Assembly (NCBI GenBank): GCA_018398815.1
Contig: CM031601.1
Location: 36,815,113 to 36,879,112, forward strand
DNA length: 64,000 nucleotides
Direction of reading: 5' to 3'
From: Conus ventricosus
Lineage: Eukaryota; Mollusca; Gastropoda; Neogastropoda; Conidae
Shown: piece by piece, positions 22,969 through 34,521 of the stretch
Layout: every line of letters starts with the position of its first letter
Position numbering within the stretch: position 1 is the first letter of the stretch
The notes under the pieces: model-generated
What the model was told of the DNA's origin: nothing
Database searches by the model: none
What the model saw: only the letters and a program-made list of their open reading frames with translations
Position numbers and translations under genes: made by a program

Positions 22969-23950
22969 GCCATGTTTCTTTCCAGGAGTTAGTTGCTCAT
23001 TGCCTGTTAAGAATGTAAAGATCCAGTTGGTGCTCTAAATGGGAGCTCCCACTACTCCTGGAGTATCTGGCCCCCAATGACCGAGCTATTTGCCATTGTT
23101 GTATTGACAGTCTCACTCTTCAGACTTGTTTTTTCATCACTTTGGCTTCTGCCTGTAGAATAAAAAAAACTTTAGAGGTCATTTTCTTAAAATGGCTGTC
23201 AGCACAGTAAACCACTTCAAATGACCATAACTTTCTTTTTTTTATGCCCTCCACTATTTTCTTTTTTATCTTTTGTTTTTCTCTCTTCCAATTCTTTCTT
23301 TTTTCTTTTTTGTTGTTGTTTTGTTTCATTTGTTTGTTGTTTTTTTGTTGTAAAGGCAGTCTTTTATTTTGTTTTGATTTTTTCCTCTTACTTATCTATT
23401 TGTTTGAATTTCTACAAGGGACATTTGTGGCAAATGTTTAGTGTTATTTTATGGTATAAAAGAGTCTTGGTTTCTGTTTGACTTAATGTATGGTGTTTTG
23501 ACTAATTCATTCCGTTTGACTGTTGTTCTCTTGTCTCGTGCATCATACGCTCGCTCTTGTATAACGATGTATGTATTCTCACCATAACTTTCTCATTTTT
23601 TGCCCCACAGCATTCATTTTCATATCAAATTAATGAAAAAAAGCCTGTAGATTTTAAATATATGTATCTATATCTCAAAACTTTTTAAAAAATCGAGTCA
23701 AGACTGGTTTTGTGGTTGAAGGTCACATATACCATTTGCATTTTTAACACCATGTAAACTTAGCATTTATTTCAAGTTAAACTGGTATTTAGGTGATTTA
23801 AATGCTAAAGGGTCTTTGAAAGGTACTGTGTATTTGAAAGGGTATTTGAAGTGGTACTATCAGTACTTTCCCAGTATGTCTTGTAAGAGGGTCTTCTCCT
23901 TTCGCTGATGCTGTGATTGTGAAATGTTTTATCTGTGAAATGTGCTTGCT
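22969..23950. other. Intronic DNA, T-rich, nothing recognised
   Basis: A TTTTC-rich stretch at 23230-23400. No coding or element structure seen. Confidence 0.4.
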
Positions 23951-23959
23951 TCTTGTCAT

Positions 23960-24560
23960 TTTGTGTCTTACTTTGAGGGAGAGCAGGAACCAAGTCTTTC
24001 ACTCTAAGCATGAAGATCATCATGTTGGATCCTTAAAGCCTACTGTTGCTGGGCTTTTGGGTTGACGAACTTATAGGGGCATTTTTGTGTGAGCTCAATG
24101 TCTCTTTGATTATGTGTGTATGCTTCCAGCCATCTTTTTTGATATTCTAGCATTTGTTTGGATAGGTATGTATGAGAAAAAGGAATTTCACTTCTACTAG
24201 TTTTACAATAAATTATTATACACTAACCTATCCAAACACGAAGGTGCCATCCACCCATCCACTTTGTTGGGAAAAGGTGCAAAAACTGAGCTAGTTTGAA
24301 AATATTATGACGAAGTGAACTCACTAAGGGTTATCACTCTTGCTGGATATCTAGAAATGGAGATGAGGTTAGCTCACTGCTCTTTCAACTTTTAGTTGTT
24401 TTTGTTTTGTTTGTTGTTGTTTTTTTTGGGGGGAGGCGGGAGGATCCTGATGATATAGTGATGTTCTATGCCAAGAGTGAATAAGACATTTGTTTGAACT
24501 GGTAAGAATTTCGTAAAAACTACTTTTAACAGTAAAATGCCTATTTTTACATTGTTTTCC
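23960..24560 (+). mobile_element. Dyad-repeat (TTTGGACAG) family copy
   Basis: Begins GAGGGAGAGCAGGAACCAAG, shared with 38850 and 45730. It contains the inverted arms GCATTTGTTTGGATAGGTA (about 24155) and CTAACCTATCCAAACAC (about 24225), then the conserved internal block and the end ACTACTTTTAACAGTAAAAT (about 24515). Confidence 0.6.
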
Positions 24561-24642
24561 TTGCCTTACGTTTGTTAAGTTAAATAATGAGACATTGAGG
24601 GGTGTGTGTGAGTGTGAACATATCAATGTATACATGCATGTA

Positions 24643-24645
<3 letters not shown>

Positions 24646-24708
<63 letters not shown>

Positions 24709-24717
24709 TGTGTGTGC
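24646..24717 (+). repeat. (GT)n microsatellite
   Basis: About 70 bp of TG repeats just before the DIRS A terminus. Confidence 0.95.
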
Positions 24718-24749
24718 TGGTTTGACCTTGTCCATGCAATACAACACAA

Positions 24750-25110
24750 AATGGGGAGTTGTATTATACTCCCTGTTTGGCTAGTATACTTACCATGTCG
24801 GACCATAGCATTCTACGGCAGTTAGTCAGCTCTGCCAGGCCGAATTCTTTGTGGCTAATGCAGTAATAAGACAGTCACGTGATGCCCACCCTACTTCCGC
24901 CGTAGGAAGAAGCCGGTGTCCGCTTCCTGTTCCTCATTCAGCGAGGCCTGCACGCAAGGTAACCCCGAGAACCTTGCCGCTAGACGGGAAGGTAGGGCGG
25001 GCTTTAGAGTCTGACATGGTAAGTATACTAGCCAAACAGGGAGTATAATACAAACTCCCCATTTTGGCGTCATATACTATACCATGTCAGACCATAGCAG
25101 AATTTAAAGG
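24750..25110. repeat. DIRS element A terminal inverted repeats
   Basis: Arms of about 60 bp at 24752-24805 and 25012-25070 are inverted copies (ACTCCCTGTTTGGCTAGTAT in one, its complement in the other), separated by about 200 bp. The tail ACCATGTC(A/G)GACCATAGCA follows the first arm and recurs after the second. DIRS element B has the same layout at 59265-59600. Confidence 0.7.
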
Positions 25111-25659
25111 AATCGGAGGAGGGCCGAGTGCCCTAGTGGTTCTTGGAGTTAACCGATATGGCTGCATTAGCTGCCACAAAGGAGATCCCCACGCCTTGTT
25201 AAGGCTGTGTCAGACCAATTGACATAGGCCAGAACACAATGGTACATCAAAATGTTGTTATGCTCTGCATAGTTATGTGGGATTGTCTTCAGTCATGCAA
25301 GCTCTAGCATACTTATCAGTCTCCAAATCCCCGAAGTCGGAGTGTGCTGGCCATGTGGCGGCGGTAATAAACGGTCACACAGTATGTTCTCTCCGCAGCT
25401 GATGCATTTGTGCCATAGTGTTCAAATACTTCGGCTGTTCGGATGATCCCTGGAGTCTTTTAGCCAGGGTACGACAACAACACAAAGGAGTCCCTTTAGA
25501 ACCATAGCCCTGGCCATGCAGTCCATTAATAAAGTTTTATAAAGGGATTTTCTGAATGCCAGTGCTGCCTCCAGATGATGGCGCAAGGGGACAGAGGCTG
25601 GAATGCTGCGGAAGTGGCCAGGGCTTGACTCATGGCCGAGGAGATATGCGGTGAGATCC

Positions 25660-26440
25660 CTGGACGCTAGGCGTAGGCAGATCTCACGTCTGGGAAGCCA
25701 CCTAGGAAGTGCCAGCGAAATGTCTTTCTTATTCTTGGGTTGATAGAAATGAGATGTTGCTGGAGCCGCCTGGGGTACGAACGTTCCAGTAGTGTCTCAG
25801 ACACTGGAAGGGCACAGGTCCATGTTTCCCCCGCTCTCCCCTCCTCTAGGATATCCGCCAGTGAGCGGATGACGAGGGAGGGAGAGGGAGTGCCCGGTTC
25901 CTGATTCTTAGCTAAGAATTCAGGAAGAAACTTAAGAGAGACAGAGCCATCCCTGTGGAAGGCAATGTCTCTGGGGTCCCCACTGAAGGCATGAATCTCG
26001 CTTCGCCTTCTGGCCGAAGCCAGGGCGAGGAGAGAGGTGGTTTTCATGGAAAGAAGGTCAAAGGGCAGGGTGTCGATATGCTCGAAAGGGGGTTTTCTGA
26101 GAGCGCTCAGGACAATAAAGAGGTCCCAAAGGGGTATGTGCCTAGGGGACTGGGACTCACGTAGAGCCACTCCCTAGAGATCTCTCTGAGAAGGAAGTCA
26201 TTCTCAAAGGAGGGTCCACCGAGTTGGCGAATGGTGGTGCAGATGGCCGACCTGTAGCCCCGTATGGAGCTAGCCGAGAGCTTACGGGAGGAGGATAGGC
26301 GAGATAGAAAATTGCCTATCTGGATAGTGGAAGGGTGATCATGGGGAACAGAGTTGTCTGAGCACCAGGAGACCCATCTCTCCCATCAGTAGTCGTAGAG
26401 GGACTCCATGCTTGCCCTGCGAGAGGCCGTCGCTAGGTCC
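25660..26440 (-). pseudogene. DIRS element A tyrosine recombinase (broken)
   Basis: Minus strand. An N-terminal SAM-like part (RLSSSRKLSASSIRGYRSAI, about 26300) leads to the catalytic region IPLWDLFIVLSALRKPPFEH. This is followed by MKTTSLLALASARRRSEIHA (the first catalytic Arg lies in the ARRRSE motif), SLKFLPEFLAKNQEPGTP and a truncated end. The pattern is that of the DIRS tyrosine recombinase, which inserts DNA circles instead of using an integrase. The frame 26170-25667 is open, but the HxxR and Tyr-bearing end appears degraded. Confidence 0.8.
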
Positions 26441-27520
26441 CGTAGGTCCTGCGAGCCCCCGCCCCCTCGAGTATGTTTAGGACAGACTGGGACCTGTCCT
26501 TCCGGGAGGTAGGGGCAGGTGCTCGCAGTTGGGCTGGCACAGAAGCCAGGCATGGAGACGAAGCATCTGGGGGTTGGAGTGAGGGCGACCCAAGCGGTGT
26601 TGCCGGAGCATGTCCCACCGGGTGTTCAACTGGAGGGTTGGAACATGGGTGAGTGACTTGAGGTCTGGAAACCAGGACTGGGTCGGCCACCATGGGGTTA
26701 TGAGAATGAGCCTGGGTCTTTCCAGTCTCGCCTTCCTGATCACCTTGTGGAGGATCGGGAAGGCATATGCTATGAGGCCTGACCAGGGAGGGAGAGAGCG
26801 TCGATTGCATATGCTTGGGGATCGGGGACGGGAGAGACATACACTGGCAGACGGTGGTTGAATCGGGTGGCAAAGAGGTCAACCATGGGCCTGAACCAAT
26901 GTTCCCACACCGAGCTTAGGGTTAGCCTGCTGAGGGTCCATTCTGTGTGAAGGACGGACCTGCCAAAATATTGTGGGTTCCTGCAATGTGTCTCCCCCCC
27001 CCCCCCCCCATGTTGACATAGCAAGCCACCGAGGTGTTGTCCATGAGTAGGAGAACAACTCGGTGCACGACCTGGTTTTGGAAATGGAGGAGGGCAAGCC
27101 TGACCGCTTCCAGTTCCAGGACATTGATGTGGAGACGGGCAGTCTGTGCGTCCCACACTCACGAGGCATGACTGTTCTCCAAGTGGGCCCCCCAGCCCGA
27201 GTTGGAGGTGTCTGTGTAGAGTTCCAGGGCCTGGGTCGGGAGGGAGATGGGAACCCCGGGGGTCAGTGTGGAGGGGCTGAGCCACTCCTCTGTAGCCCAA
27301 AGGAACCAAGGCCCGAGGGGAATGGTCTGATCCCAGCGGTCGGAGGTCTGAGACCAACGACGACGGAACTCCCTTTGGAGTTGGCGCTTGGGGACCCGGC
27401 CTAGGGGGATGAGGGACGAGAGGGACTCCATAATCCCCAGGAGGAAGGTAAGGGTCCTGGCCGAGGTATGGGAGGATGGGCGGTGGCGGGACATAAACAG
27501 AAGTTTCCTTGCATGAGGTT
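26441..27520 (-). pseudogene. DIRS element A RNase H and linker region (broken)
   Basis: The minus strand shows ELYTDTSNSGWGAHLENS (catalytic TDxS). It then shows RLHINVLELEAVRLALLHFQ and VVLLLMDNTSVACYVNMGGG (DN motif, extended by a poly-C run near 26995-27009), followed by PMVDLFATRFNHRLPVYVSP, a DIRS hallmark. Further upstream sequence, including the RT palm, is absent; the element ends near 27520. The frame shifts repeatedly. It lies in the intron between exons H and I, with the same orientation as the host gene. Confidence 0.75.
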
Positions 27521-27762
27521 ACCAAAACCAAAATATGTGATCCTAGCAATGACTTATGATTTGTTGACGAAATGTAAGATGTCTAATCCAGATCCTACAG
27601 TTTAAGTAAGAAATAGTATATTTGTTCATTTCTTTTCTTTTTTCACTTTTGACAACTGAACTCTGTATTTATTTGAAACATGCAATAATACGCAGTATAA
27701 GGAATTGACATATTAAACAAAATCTCTACATTTAAATCAGTTCCACTGCAAACATAACTGAC
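27521..27762. other. Short intron flank next to exon H
   Basis: AT-rich intron sequence between the DIRS A boundary and the exon H donor. Confidence 0.4.
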
Positions 27763-27940
27763 CAGCTTGGGTCGTGGCTGATCTTCACTGTCTCCATGTC
27801 CCAAACGACCATAGCGACCTTTGCCCCATGTGTACAGCTCTCCAGCTGCTGTGATGCAAGCACTGTGAGCACCTCCTGCGGCAATGTCCATCACCTCACG
27901 TCCACGCAGTGATTCGATCACACGGGGTCGGTCACATGGG
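27763..27940 (-). CDS. HERC2: HERC2 exon H, RCC1 blade
   Basis: A 178-nt exon with acceptor CATTAAG and donor CTG|GTCAGT. The first base completes Ser with exon G, giving [17 protein letters not shown]. It then gives [20 protein letters not shown] and [17 protein letters not shown]. This is one RCC1 repeat with the conserved GGAHSAC and WGxGxxGRLGHG motifs. It ends in phase 0 before exon I, which begins VEAL. The intron that follows in the transcript is 7.2 kb and contains DIRS element A and the composite SINE. Confidence 0.95.
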
Positions 27941-28449
27941 CTTAATGTCAAACCCAAGAAGGAATAATCAATCATTACAATGAAAATACAGGACAGATCA
28001 ATATTTTCCATAGCTACATTCAGTGTCTGAAGTGGCAAAAGGATAAATGAGCGGGAAGCTGGACACACTTACTTCCCATCGCTGGAATGTTCCTGACTAT
28101 TTCATTTCTATCAACAGACATTGTTAACCTTAGGAAAGAACACAGAAAAGGCGACCAAAAAACTATATGCTGAGCAGATGACCACATGAACTGTTCAACT
28201 TTTGCTATGCCTGTATGGTTCACTTGTACATTCCATGATTCCATGGCTAAAACTTTCTTCCAAACTCAGTCCTATCCCCACCAGTTTGTGAATACCTAAC
28301 TCCTCTGCACCAACCCCCTTTTTTGTCCTTCTTGAGACCACCCCTCACTCTGTCATTCCCTCTCTGTCCTCTCCCACCCCCACCACCACAATCCCTCAGT
28401 CTCCCCTCTTTACACATACAATCCTGCTAATTGATATGAGCCACCTCAC

Positions 28450-28664
28450 CTTCTGTTGCCATGTCCCAGTTTGCCATCCTCCCCTTCACCCCAGGAGTAC
28501 ACTTCCCCATCAGCTGAGAGTGCCAGGCAGTGCTTGCCTCCAGAGTTCACGGCCACCTTCTTGATGAACACATGTTGGATGGACTCCAGGAGGGTTGGGG
28601 TGGCCACCGACTCTGTTCCTCCAATACCAAGCCGCCCCCCTGCTCCGTACCCTGTTCCATATAC
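28450..28664 (-). CDS. HERC2: HERC2 exon G, RCC1 blade
   Basis: A 215-nt exon with acceptor ATCCCAG and donor AAG|GTGAGG. The peptide [19 protein letters not shown] and then [20 protein letters not shown], followed by [16 protein letters not shown], is nearly identical to vertebrate HERC2 propeller 3. It contains a full RCC1 repeat (YxxGxGxxGRLG ... [19 protein letters not shown]). It ends with 2 nt of a Ser codon completed by exon H. The flanking introns are short (369 and 509 nt) and free of recognisable transposons, unlike every other intron in the window. Confidence 0.95.
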
Positions 28665-29033
28665 CTGGGATAAACACAGCAGTAGAGCTAACGTCATTGT
28701 TTCTTTCAAGCTAAGGCATCTTACTTTTTATATTGGTCTCTTTCAACCTATTTTGAAGATCAAAGGTTGCTTTGACTACAACTCGATTATGATGAACTGG
28801 TTTGAAAATGGCAGCTGTCCATAAAAGATTCAATGTTTAAAGCACTATTCTATAACAGCATATTATTTCATTCTTAAATAAACACAACACAAATATGCAT
28901 TGCTGTATTTTCACTCTCCCTTTTAACACGCACACCATTGTATTCACCTAACATACCAACATCTAAATAATCTAATAAATAATCAGAAAAGGCAAAAAAC
29001 AACAAATAAAGAAAACTGACAAACGGAACAGAC

Positions 29034-29232
29034 CTTGCCATCAGCAGTGACTGCAAACAGTGTCTGCTCTCCTCCGATCAGCTGAACAGGTCGCAGACTG
29101 GCCAGTGATTCACAGCCGATGGGCAGTTTGACCTTTGCTCCCTCGACGCCGCCTAACTGGCCTCGGTGGTTGTGACCCCATACCCAAATCTGTCCGCTGC
29201 CTCCCCATGACAGGGTCCAGTCATCAGGCTTC
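29034..29232 (-). CDS. HERC2: HERC2 exon F, first blade of third RCC1-like domain
   Basis: A 199-nt exon with acceptor CATGCAG and donor AAG|GTCTGT. Joined to exon E it reads [16 protein letters not shown]. It then gives [20 protein letters not shown] and [20 protein letters not shown]. The WGxNxxGQLG and [13 protein letters not shown] motifs are RCC1 repeat hallmarks and mark the start of the third RCC1-like beta-propeller of HERC2, a protein-interaction platform. It ends in phase 0, continuing directly into exon G. The acceptor lies only about 20 bp from the 3.6-kb minisatellite upstream of it in the transcript. Confidence 0.94.
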
Positions 29233-29249
29233 CTGCATGCCAACACCAC

Positions 29250-32200
29250 AGACATGAGGGTAACCATGGTGACACAGACATGACATCAGACATGGTCTAT
29301 GTGGGATAACAGCAGATGACAAGAGATGGTTAACCATGGTAACATGGACATGTGGATAAACATGGTGACAAGGACATGCGAGTAATCAAGATGGCATGGA
29401 CATGTGAGTAATCAAGGTAACATAGACATGAGAGTAATCATGGTAACATGGACATGTAGTCATCAAGGTGACATGGACATGTCAGTAATCAATGTAACAT
29501 AGACATGAGAGTAATCATGGTAACATGGACATGTAGTCATCAAGGTGACATGGACATGTGAGTAATCAAGGTAACATGGACATGAGAGTAATCATGGTAA
29601 CATGGACATGTAGTCATCAAGGTGACATGGACATGTCAGTAATCGAGGTAACATGGACATAAGAGTAATCATGATGACAAGGACATGTAGTCATCAAGGT
29701 GACATGGACATGTCAGTAATCGAGGTAACATGGACATGAGAGTAATCATGGTAACATGGACATGTAGTCATCAAGGTGACATGGACATGTCAGTAATCGA
29801 GGTAACATGGACATGAGAGTAATCATGGTGACAAGGACATGTAGTCATCAAGGTGACATGGGCATGTGAGTAATCAAGGTAACATGGACATGAGAGTAAT
29901 CAAGGTAACATGGACATGTAGTCATCAAGGTGACATGGACATGTGAGTAATCAAGGTAACATGGACATGTAGTCATCAAGGTGACATGGACATGTCAGTA
30001 ATCGAGGTAACATGGACATGTAGTCATCAAGGTAACAAGGACATGAGAGTAATCATAGTAACATGGACATGTGAGTAATCAATGTAACATGGACATGTAG
30101 TCATCAAGGTGACATGGACATGTCAGTAATCGAGGTAACATGGACATGAGAGTAATCATGGTGACAAGGACATGTAGTCATCAAGGTGACATGGACATGT
30201 CAGTAATCGAGGTAACATGGACATGGGAGTAATCATGGTGACAAGGACATGTAGTCATCAAGGTGACATGGACATGTGAGTAATCAAGGTGACATGGACA
30301 TGAGAGTAATCATGGTGACAAGGACATGGGAGTAATCATGGTGACAAGGACATGTAGTCATCAAGGTGACAAAGACATGGGAGTAATCATGGTGACAAGG
30401 ACATGGGAGTAATCATGGTGACAAGGACATGGGAGTAATCATGGTGACAAGGACATGGGAGTAATCATGGTGACAAGGACATGATGTCATCAAGGTGACA
30501 AGGACATGGGAGTAATCATGGTGACAAGGACATGTGGTCATCAAGGTGACAAGGACATGGGAGTAATCATGGTGACAAGGACATGTGGTCATCAAGGTGA
30601 CAAGGACATGGGAGTAATCATGGTGACAAGGACATGGGAGTAATCATGGTGACAAGGACATGGGAGCAATCATGGTGACAAGGACATGTGGTCATCAAGG
30701 TGACAAGGACATGGGAGTAATCATGGTGACAAGGACATGCGAGTAATCATGGTGACAAGGACATGGGAGTAATCATGGTGACAAGGACATGTAGTCATCA
30801 AGGTGACAAGGACATGGGAGTAATCATGGTGACAAGGACATGTGGTCATCAAGGTGACAAGGACATGGGAGTAATCATGGTGACAAGGACATGGGAGTAA
30901 TCATGGTGACAAGGACATGGGAGTAACCATGGTGACAAGGACATGGGAGTAATCATGGTGACAAGGACATGGGAGTAATCATGGTGACAAGGACATGGGA
31001 GTAATCATGACATGTGGTCATCAAGGTGACATGGACATGGGAGTAATCATGATGACATGGACATGGGAGTAATCATGATGACATGGACATGGGAGTAATC
31101 ATGATGACATGGACATGTGGTCATCAAGGTGACATGGACATGGGAGTAAATCATGGTGACAAGGACATGTGGTCATCAAGGTGACATAGACATGTGGTCA
31201 TCAAGGTGACATGGACATGGGAGTAATCATGGTGACAAGGACATGTGTTCATCAAGGTGACATAGACATGGGATAATCAAGGTGACATGGACATGTGGTC
31301 ATCAAGGTGACATGGACATGGGAGTAATCATGGTGACATAGACATGTGGTCATCAAGGTGACAAGGACATGGGAGTAATCAAGGTGACATGGACATGTGG
31401 TCATCAAGGTGACATGGACATGGGAGTAATCATGGTGACAAGGACATTGGAGTAATAATGGTGACATGGACATGTGGTCATCAAGGTGACAACGACATGT
31501 GGTCATCAAGGTAACATGGACATAGGAGTAACCATGGTGACAAGGGCATGGGAGTAATCATGGTGACAAGGACATGAGAGTAATCATGGTGACAAGGACA
31601 TAGAATAATCATGGTGACAAGGACATGAGTAATCAAGGTGACAAGGACATGAGTAATCATGGTGACAAGGACATGGGAGTAATCATGGTGACAAGGACAT
31701 GAGAGTAATCATGGTGACAAGGACATGAGTAATCAAGGTGACAAGGACATGAGCAATCATGGTGACAAGGACATGAGAGTAATCATGGTGACAAGGACAT
31801 GAGAGTAATAATGGTGACATGGACATGTGGTCATCAAGGTGACAACGACATGTGGTCATCAAGGTAACATGGACGTAGGAGTAACCATGGTGACAAGGGC
31901 ATGGGAGTAATCATGGTGACAAGGACATGAGAGTAATCATGGTGACAAGGACATGAGAGTAATCTGGTGACAAGGACATGAGTAATCATGGTGACAAGGA
32001 CATGAGTAATCATGGTGACAAGGACATGAGAGTAATCATGGTGACAAGGACATGAGAGTAATCATGGTGACAAGGACATGAGAGTAATCATGTGACAAGG
32101 ACATGAGTAATCATGGTGACAAGGACATGAGAGTAATCATGGTGACAAGGACATGAGAGTAATCATGGTGACAAGGACATGGGAATAATCATGGTGACAA

Positions 32201-32865
32201 GGACATGAGTAATCATGGTGACAAGGATATGAGTAATCATGGTGACAAGGACATGAGAGTAATCATGGTGACAAGGACATGAGAGTAATCATGGTGACAA
32301 GGACATGAGTAATCATGGTGACAAGGACATGAGAGTAATCATGGTGACAAGGACATGAGTAATCATGGTGACAAGGACATGAGAGTAATCATGGTGACAA
32401 GGACATGAGGTAATCATGGTGACAAGGACATGAGAGTAATCATGGTGACAAGGACATGAGAGTAATCATGGTGACAAGGACATGAGTAATCAAGGTGACA
32501 TGGACATGTGGTCATCAAGGTGACATGGAAGGAATCAAGGTAACATGGACATGAGAGTAATCATGGTGACATGGACATTGGAGTAATCAAGGCGACATGG
32601 ACATGTGAGTAATCAAGGTGACAAGGACAGGTGGTCATCAAGGTGACATGAACATGAGAGTAATCATGGTGACAAGGACATGGGAGTAATCAAGGTGACA
32701 AGGACACATGAATAGCCACAGTAATATATAAATGTAGGTAGGCAGTGGATGACAATGAAGTGCAGTAACTGTGGTGACATGGATATATGGGCAACCAATG
32801 TGACATGTACATGGGAGAAATCATGGTGGCAGGGACATGGGAGTAGCCATGGCAGTACCTGTCCT
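29250..32865. repeat. 3.6-kb minisatellite next to the exon F acceptor
   Basis: Tandem 23-26-bp units of two alternating kinds: GAGAGTAATCATGGTGACAA and TGTAGTCATCAAGGTGACAT, each joined by GGACAT. The order and mix change along the array: alternating types at the exon side, mostly ATCATGGTGACAAGGACATG in the middle, and shortened units (GAGTAATCATGG) toward 32000. It begins about 18 bp from the exon F acceptor. Frames such as (SHVLVTLMTT)n are products of the repeat, not genes. Confidence 0.95.
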
Positions 32866-32948
32866 AGGGGCAGAATGATCAGCAGGTTCCTCATGGATAA
32901 AATCTTGTTTTACTCCTGACCATTTTTCACAAAAAAAGTGTGCCATAA

Positions 32949-32980
<32 letters not shown>

Positions 32981-33307
32981 TGGACTGGCCAGTAATTACT
33001 TCTTAGTGGAAAGAATGACAAGGTTTTCTGGCTGTAAATTTTGCAAACTTATCCCAGAAGCAGATTTGGAACATCGCATGTTCCCTTGCAGCTGACCATA
33101 TCATAATAGAGATTTTGCAGGTGTCGGTCATTACAAAATTCCTACATAAATCCACTGTAAAAGTAAAGCAATGCAGTTGCCTGTCATAGATCTGGGGACT
33201 CCTCATGTGGATTTGTTCGCAACTAGATGGAACAATCAAATTCTAGTGTTTGTCTCACCTTACCTGTGGATGCTTTGTTGATATCGTGGTAAAGAATGAT
33301 AGAGATA
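32866..33307. other. Intronic DNA with a short (GT)n
   Basis: (TG)n at about 32959-32981. Otherwise unassigned. Confidence 0.45.
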
Positions 33308-33474
33308 AATGTCTTTGTTCAGAGAGCTATCACCAGATATAAGAAGGGGATGGAGAGAGAGAGAGAGATGTGGGATCAGCATGCTATCTCCGCGTCTGTG
33401 GCTGAATCAGATGATCCTTCAAAGAGGAGAGGGTGATTGGTAAAGATTCAATGCCCATCTTGTGCTGAAGTGAA

Positions 33475-33620
33475 TGAAGATAAGTGATTGCTCATTCATT
33501 TTTGTCTTGAGTGTTTCGTATCTTGCCTGAATAAGACCTATGAGGTTGAAACGCGTAGTGTTTTGTCTTGTGGTTCGTTTGTCTATGTTTTCTTGGCGGT
33601 TCACTATTAATTGCATTAAA
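33475..33620 (+). repeat. Dispersed repeat with hammerhead-like core
   Basis: Shares GATAAGTGATTGCTC, TATCTTGCCTGAA and GTGTTTTGTC with 50820-50985. The core CCTGAATAAGACC...GAGGTTGAAACGCG resembles the CUGANGA/stem II/GAAA core of hammerhead ribozymes, with a change in the CUGANGA part. No matching stem I is obvious. Confidence 0.4.
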
Positions 33621-34206
33621 ATTAGGTAAATGATGTTTGCATATGCAATTCCCCCATCTCCCCTCTTTCCAGCAGTCCTAAAGAAGGCATCCAAGGAGAA
33701 ATGCCTACTGATTCGGATTTCAATCGGAAGTGGTCAAAGAACTGGATAAACCTGCTGATTTCCCTGCTCGTGATAGTCCCCAGGGCTCCCCATGATGCGC
33801 AGAATGTGCGTCATTCATGCACTAGAACCCTATTTCACACCCTAGAATTGTGTTTCAAGCATGAGCTTCACCCTTTAAAATTAAAATCTGGAGGTGGAAT
33901 CATCCTCTAAGATTTCGTTGAACACGTCTGCTGTTTGTTCAAGCTGGCCGTTGTGCTCTACATGACCGCAGGTTCTCAGAACCGACCGCAGTAAAATAGC
34001 CTTGCTTCTTGCGTTGAGCGTGTCTGTGTTGCCCATTCTTACAACGATACCACGAAGTCTTGACCAACAGGCTGCAATAAAAATAGCTGCGCGTCATCGC
34101 TTTAGTTTAGATGCATGTTTTTCATTGGTCAATTATCTGGCCCCTAAGAGAATGCTGGCACTGTCTCATTCAGAGTCTGGCTTCTCTTTTTCTGCGACCG
34201 GCGAAG

Positions 34207-34521
34207 ATGGCGTCTCTACATCACCAGTGGTTGAAACGAAAACCAAATCCTGACAACAATGCAGAGGAAGACAGTGGCAGTAAACGTAAAAAATCTAAAA
34301 CTGAGGAGGAGACGACAGATCAGAAGATCATAAAGAATCATAGAACTTTTAGAAAAGCATGGGTTGTAAAGTTTCCATGGCTCAAATTAGACTCGGTATA
34401 CGCTCCGCCAAAAATGATCTGCACAGCGTGCACAGTGGCAAACCAGAAATCGACTTCCAATCTGTACAACAAAATCCGTTTGTTGCGGCAAGTCTTAATA
34501 AAATCACCCTCTAAAATTTGA
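34207..34521 (+). CDS. Short ORF resembling TTF/BED-type zinc-finger N-terminus
   Basis: A 104-codon frame from ATG at 34207. It has a basic/acidic start (LKRKPNPDN, SKRKKSKTEEETTDQK), then HRTFRKAWVVKFPWLKLDSV and MICTACTVANQKS. The FxxxWxxxFPWL followed by MxCxxC pattern is that of the TTF-type zinc finger found at the N-terminus of some hAT transposases and related host proteins. The frame ends soon after the first Cys pair, so the finger is incomplete. It may be a captured exon or a decayed transposase start. Whether it is expressed is unknown. Confidence 0.45.
   Translation: MASLHHQWLKRKPNPDNNAEEDSGSKRKKSKTEEETTDQKIIKNHRTFRKAWVVKFPWLKLDSVYAPPKMICTACTVANQKSTSNLYNKIRLLRQVLIKSPSKI

Noticed and set aside
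26879..27549. Pro-rich host gene on the minus strand
   Set aside because: RNase H motifs (TDTSNSGWG, MDNTS) and the DLFATRFN signature show it to be DIRS sequence.
30413..31509. Frames such as SHVLVTLMTTCPCHHDY repeats
   Set aside because: Translation of the minisatellite with no codon bias or conservation.
29250..32865. CRISPR array
   Set aside because: Units are contiguous with no unique spacers, and the setting is an animal intron.
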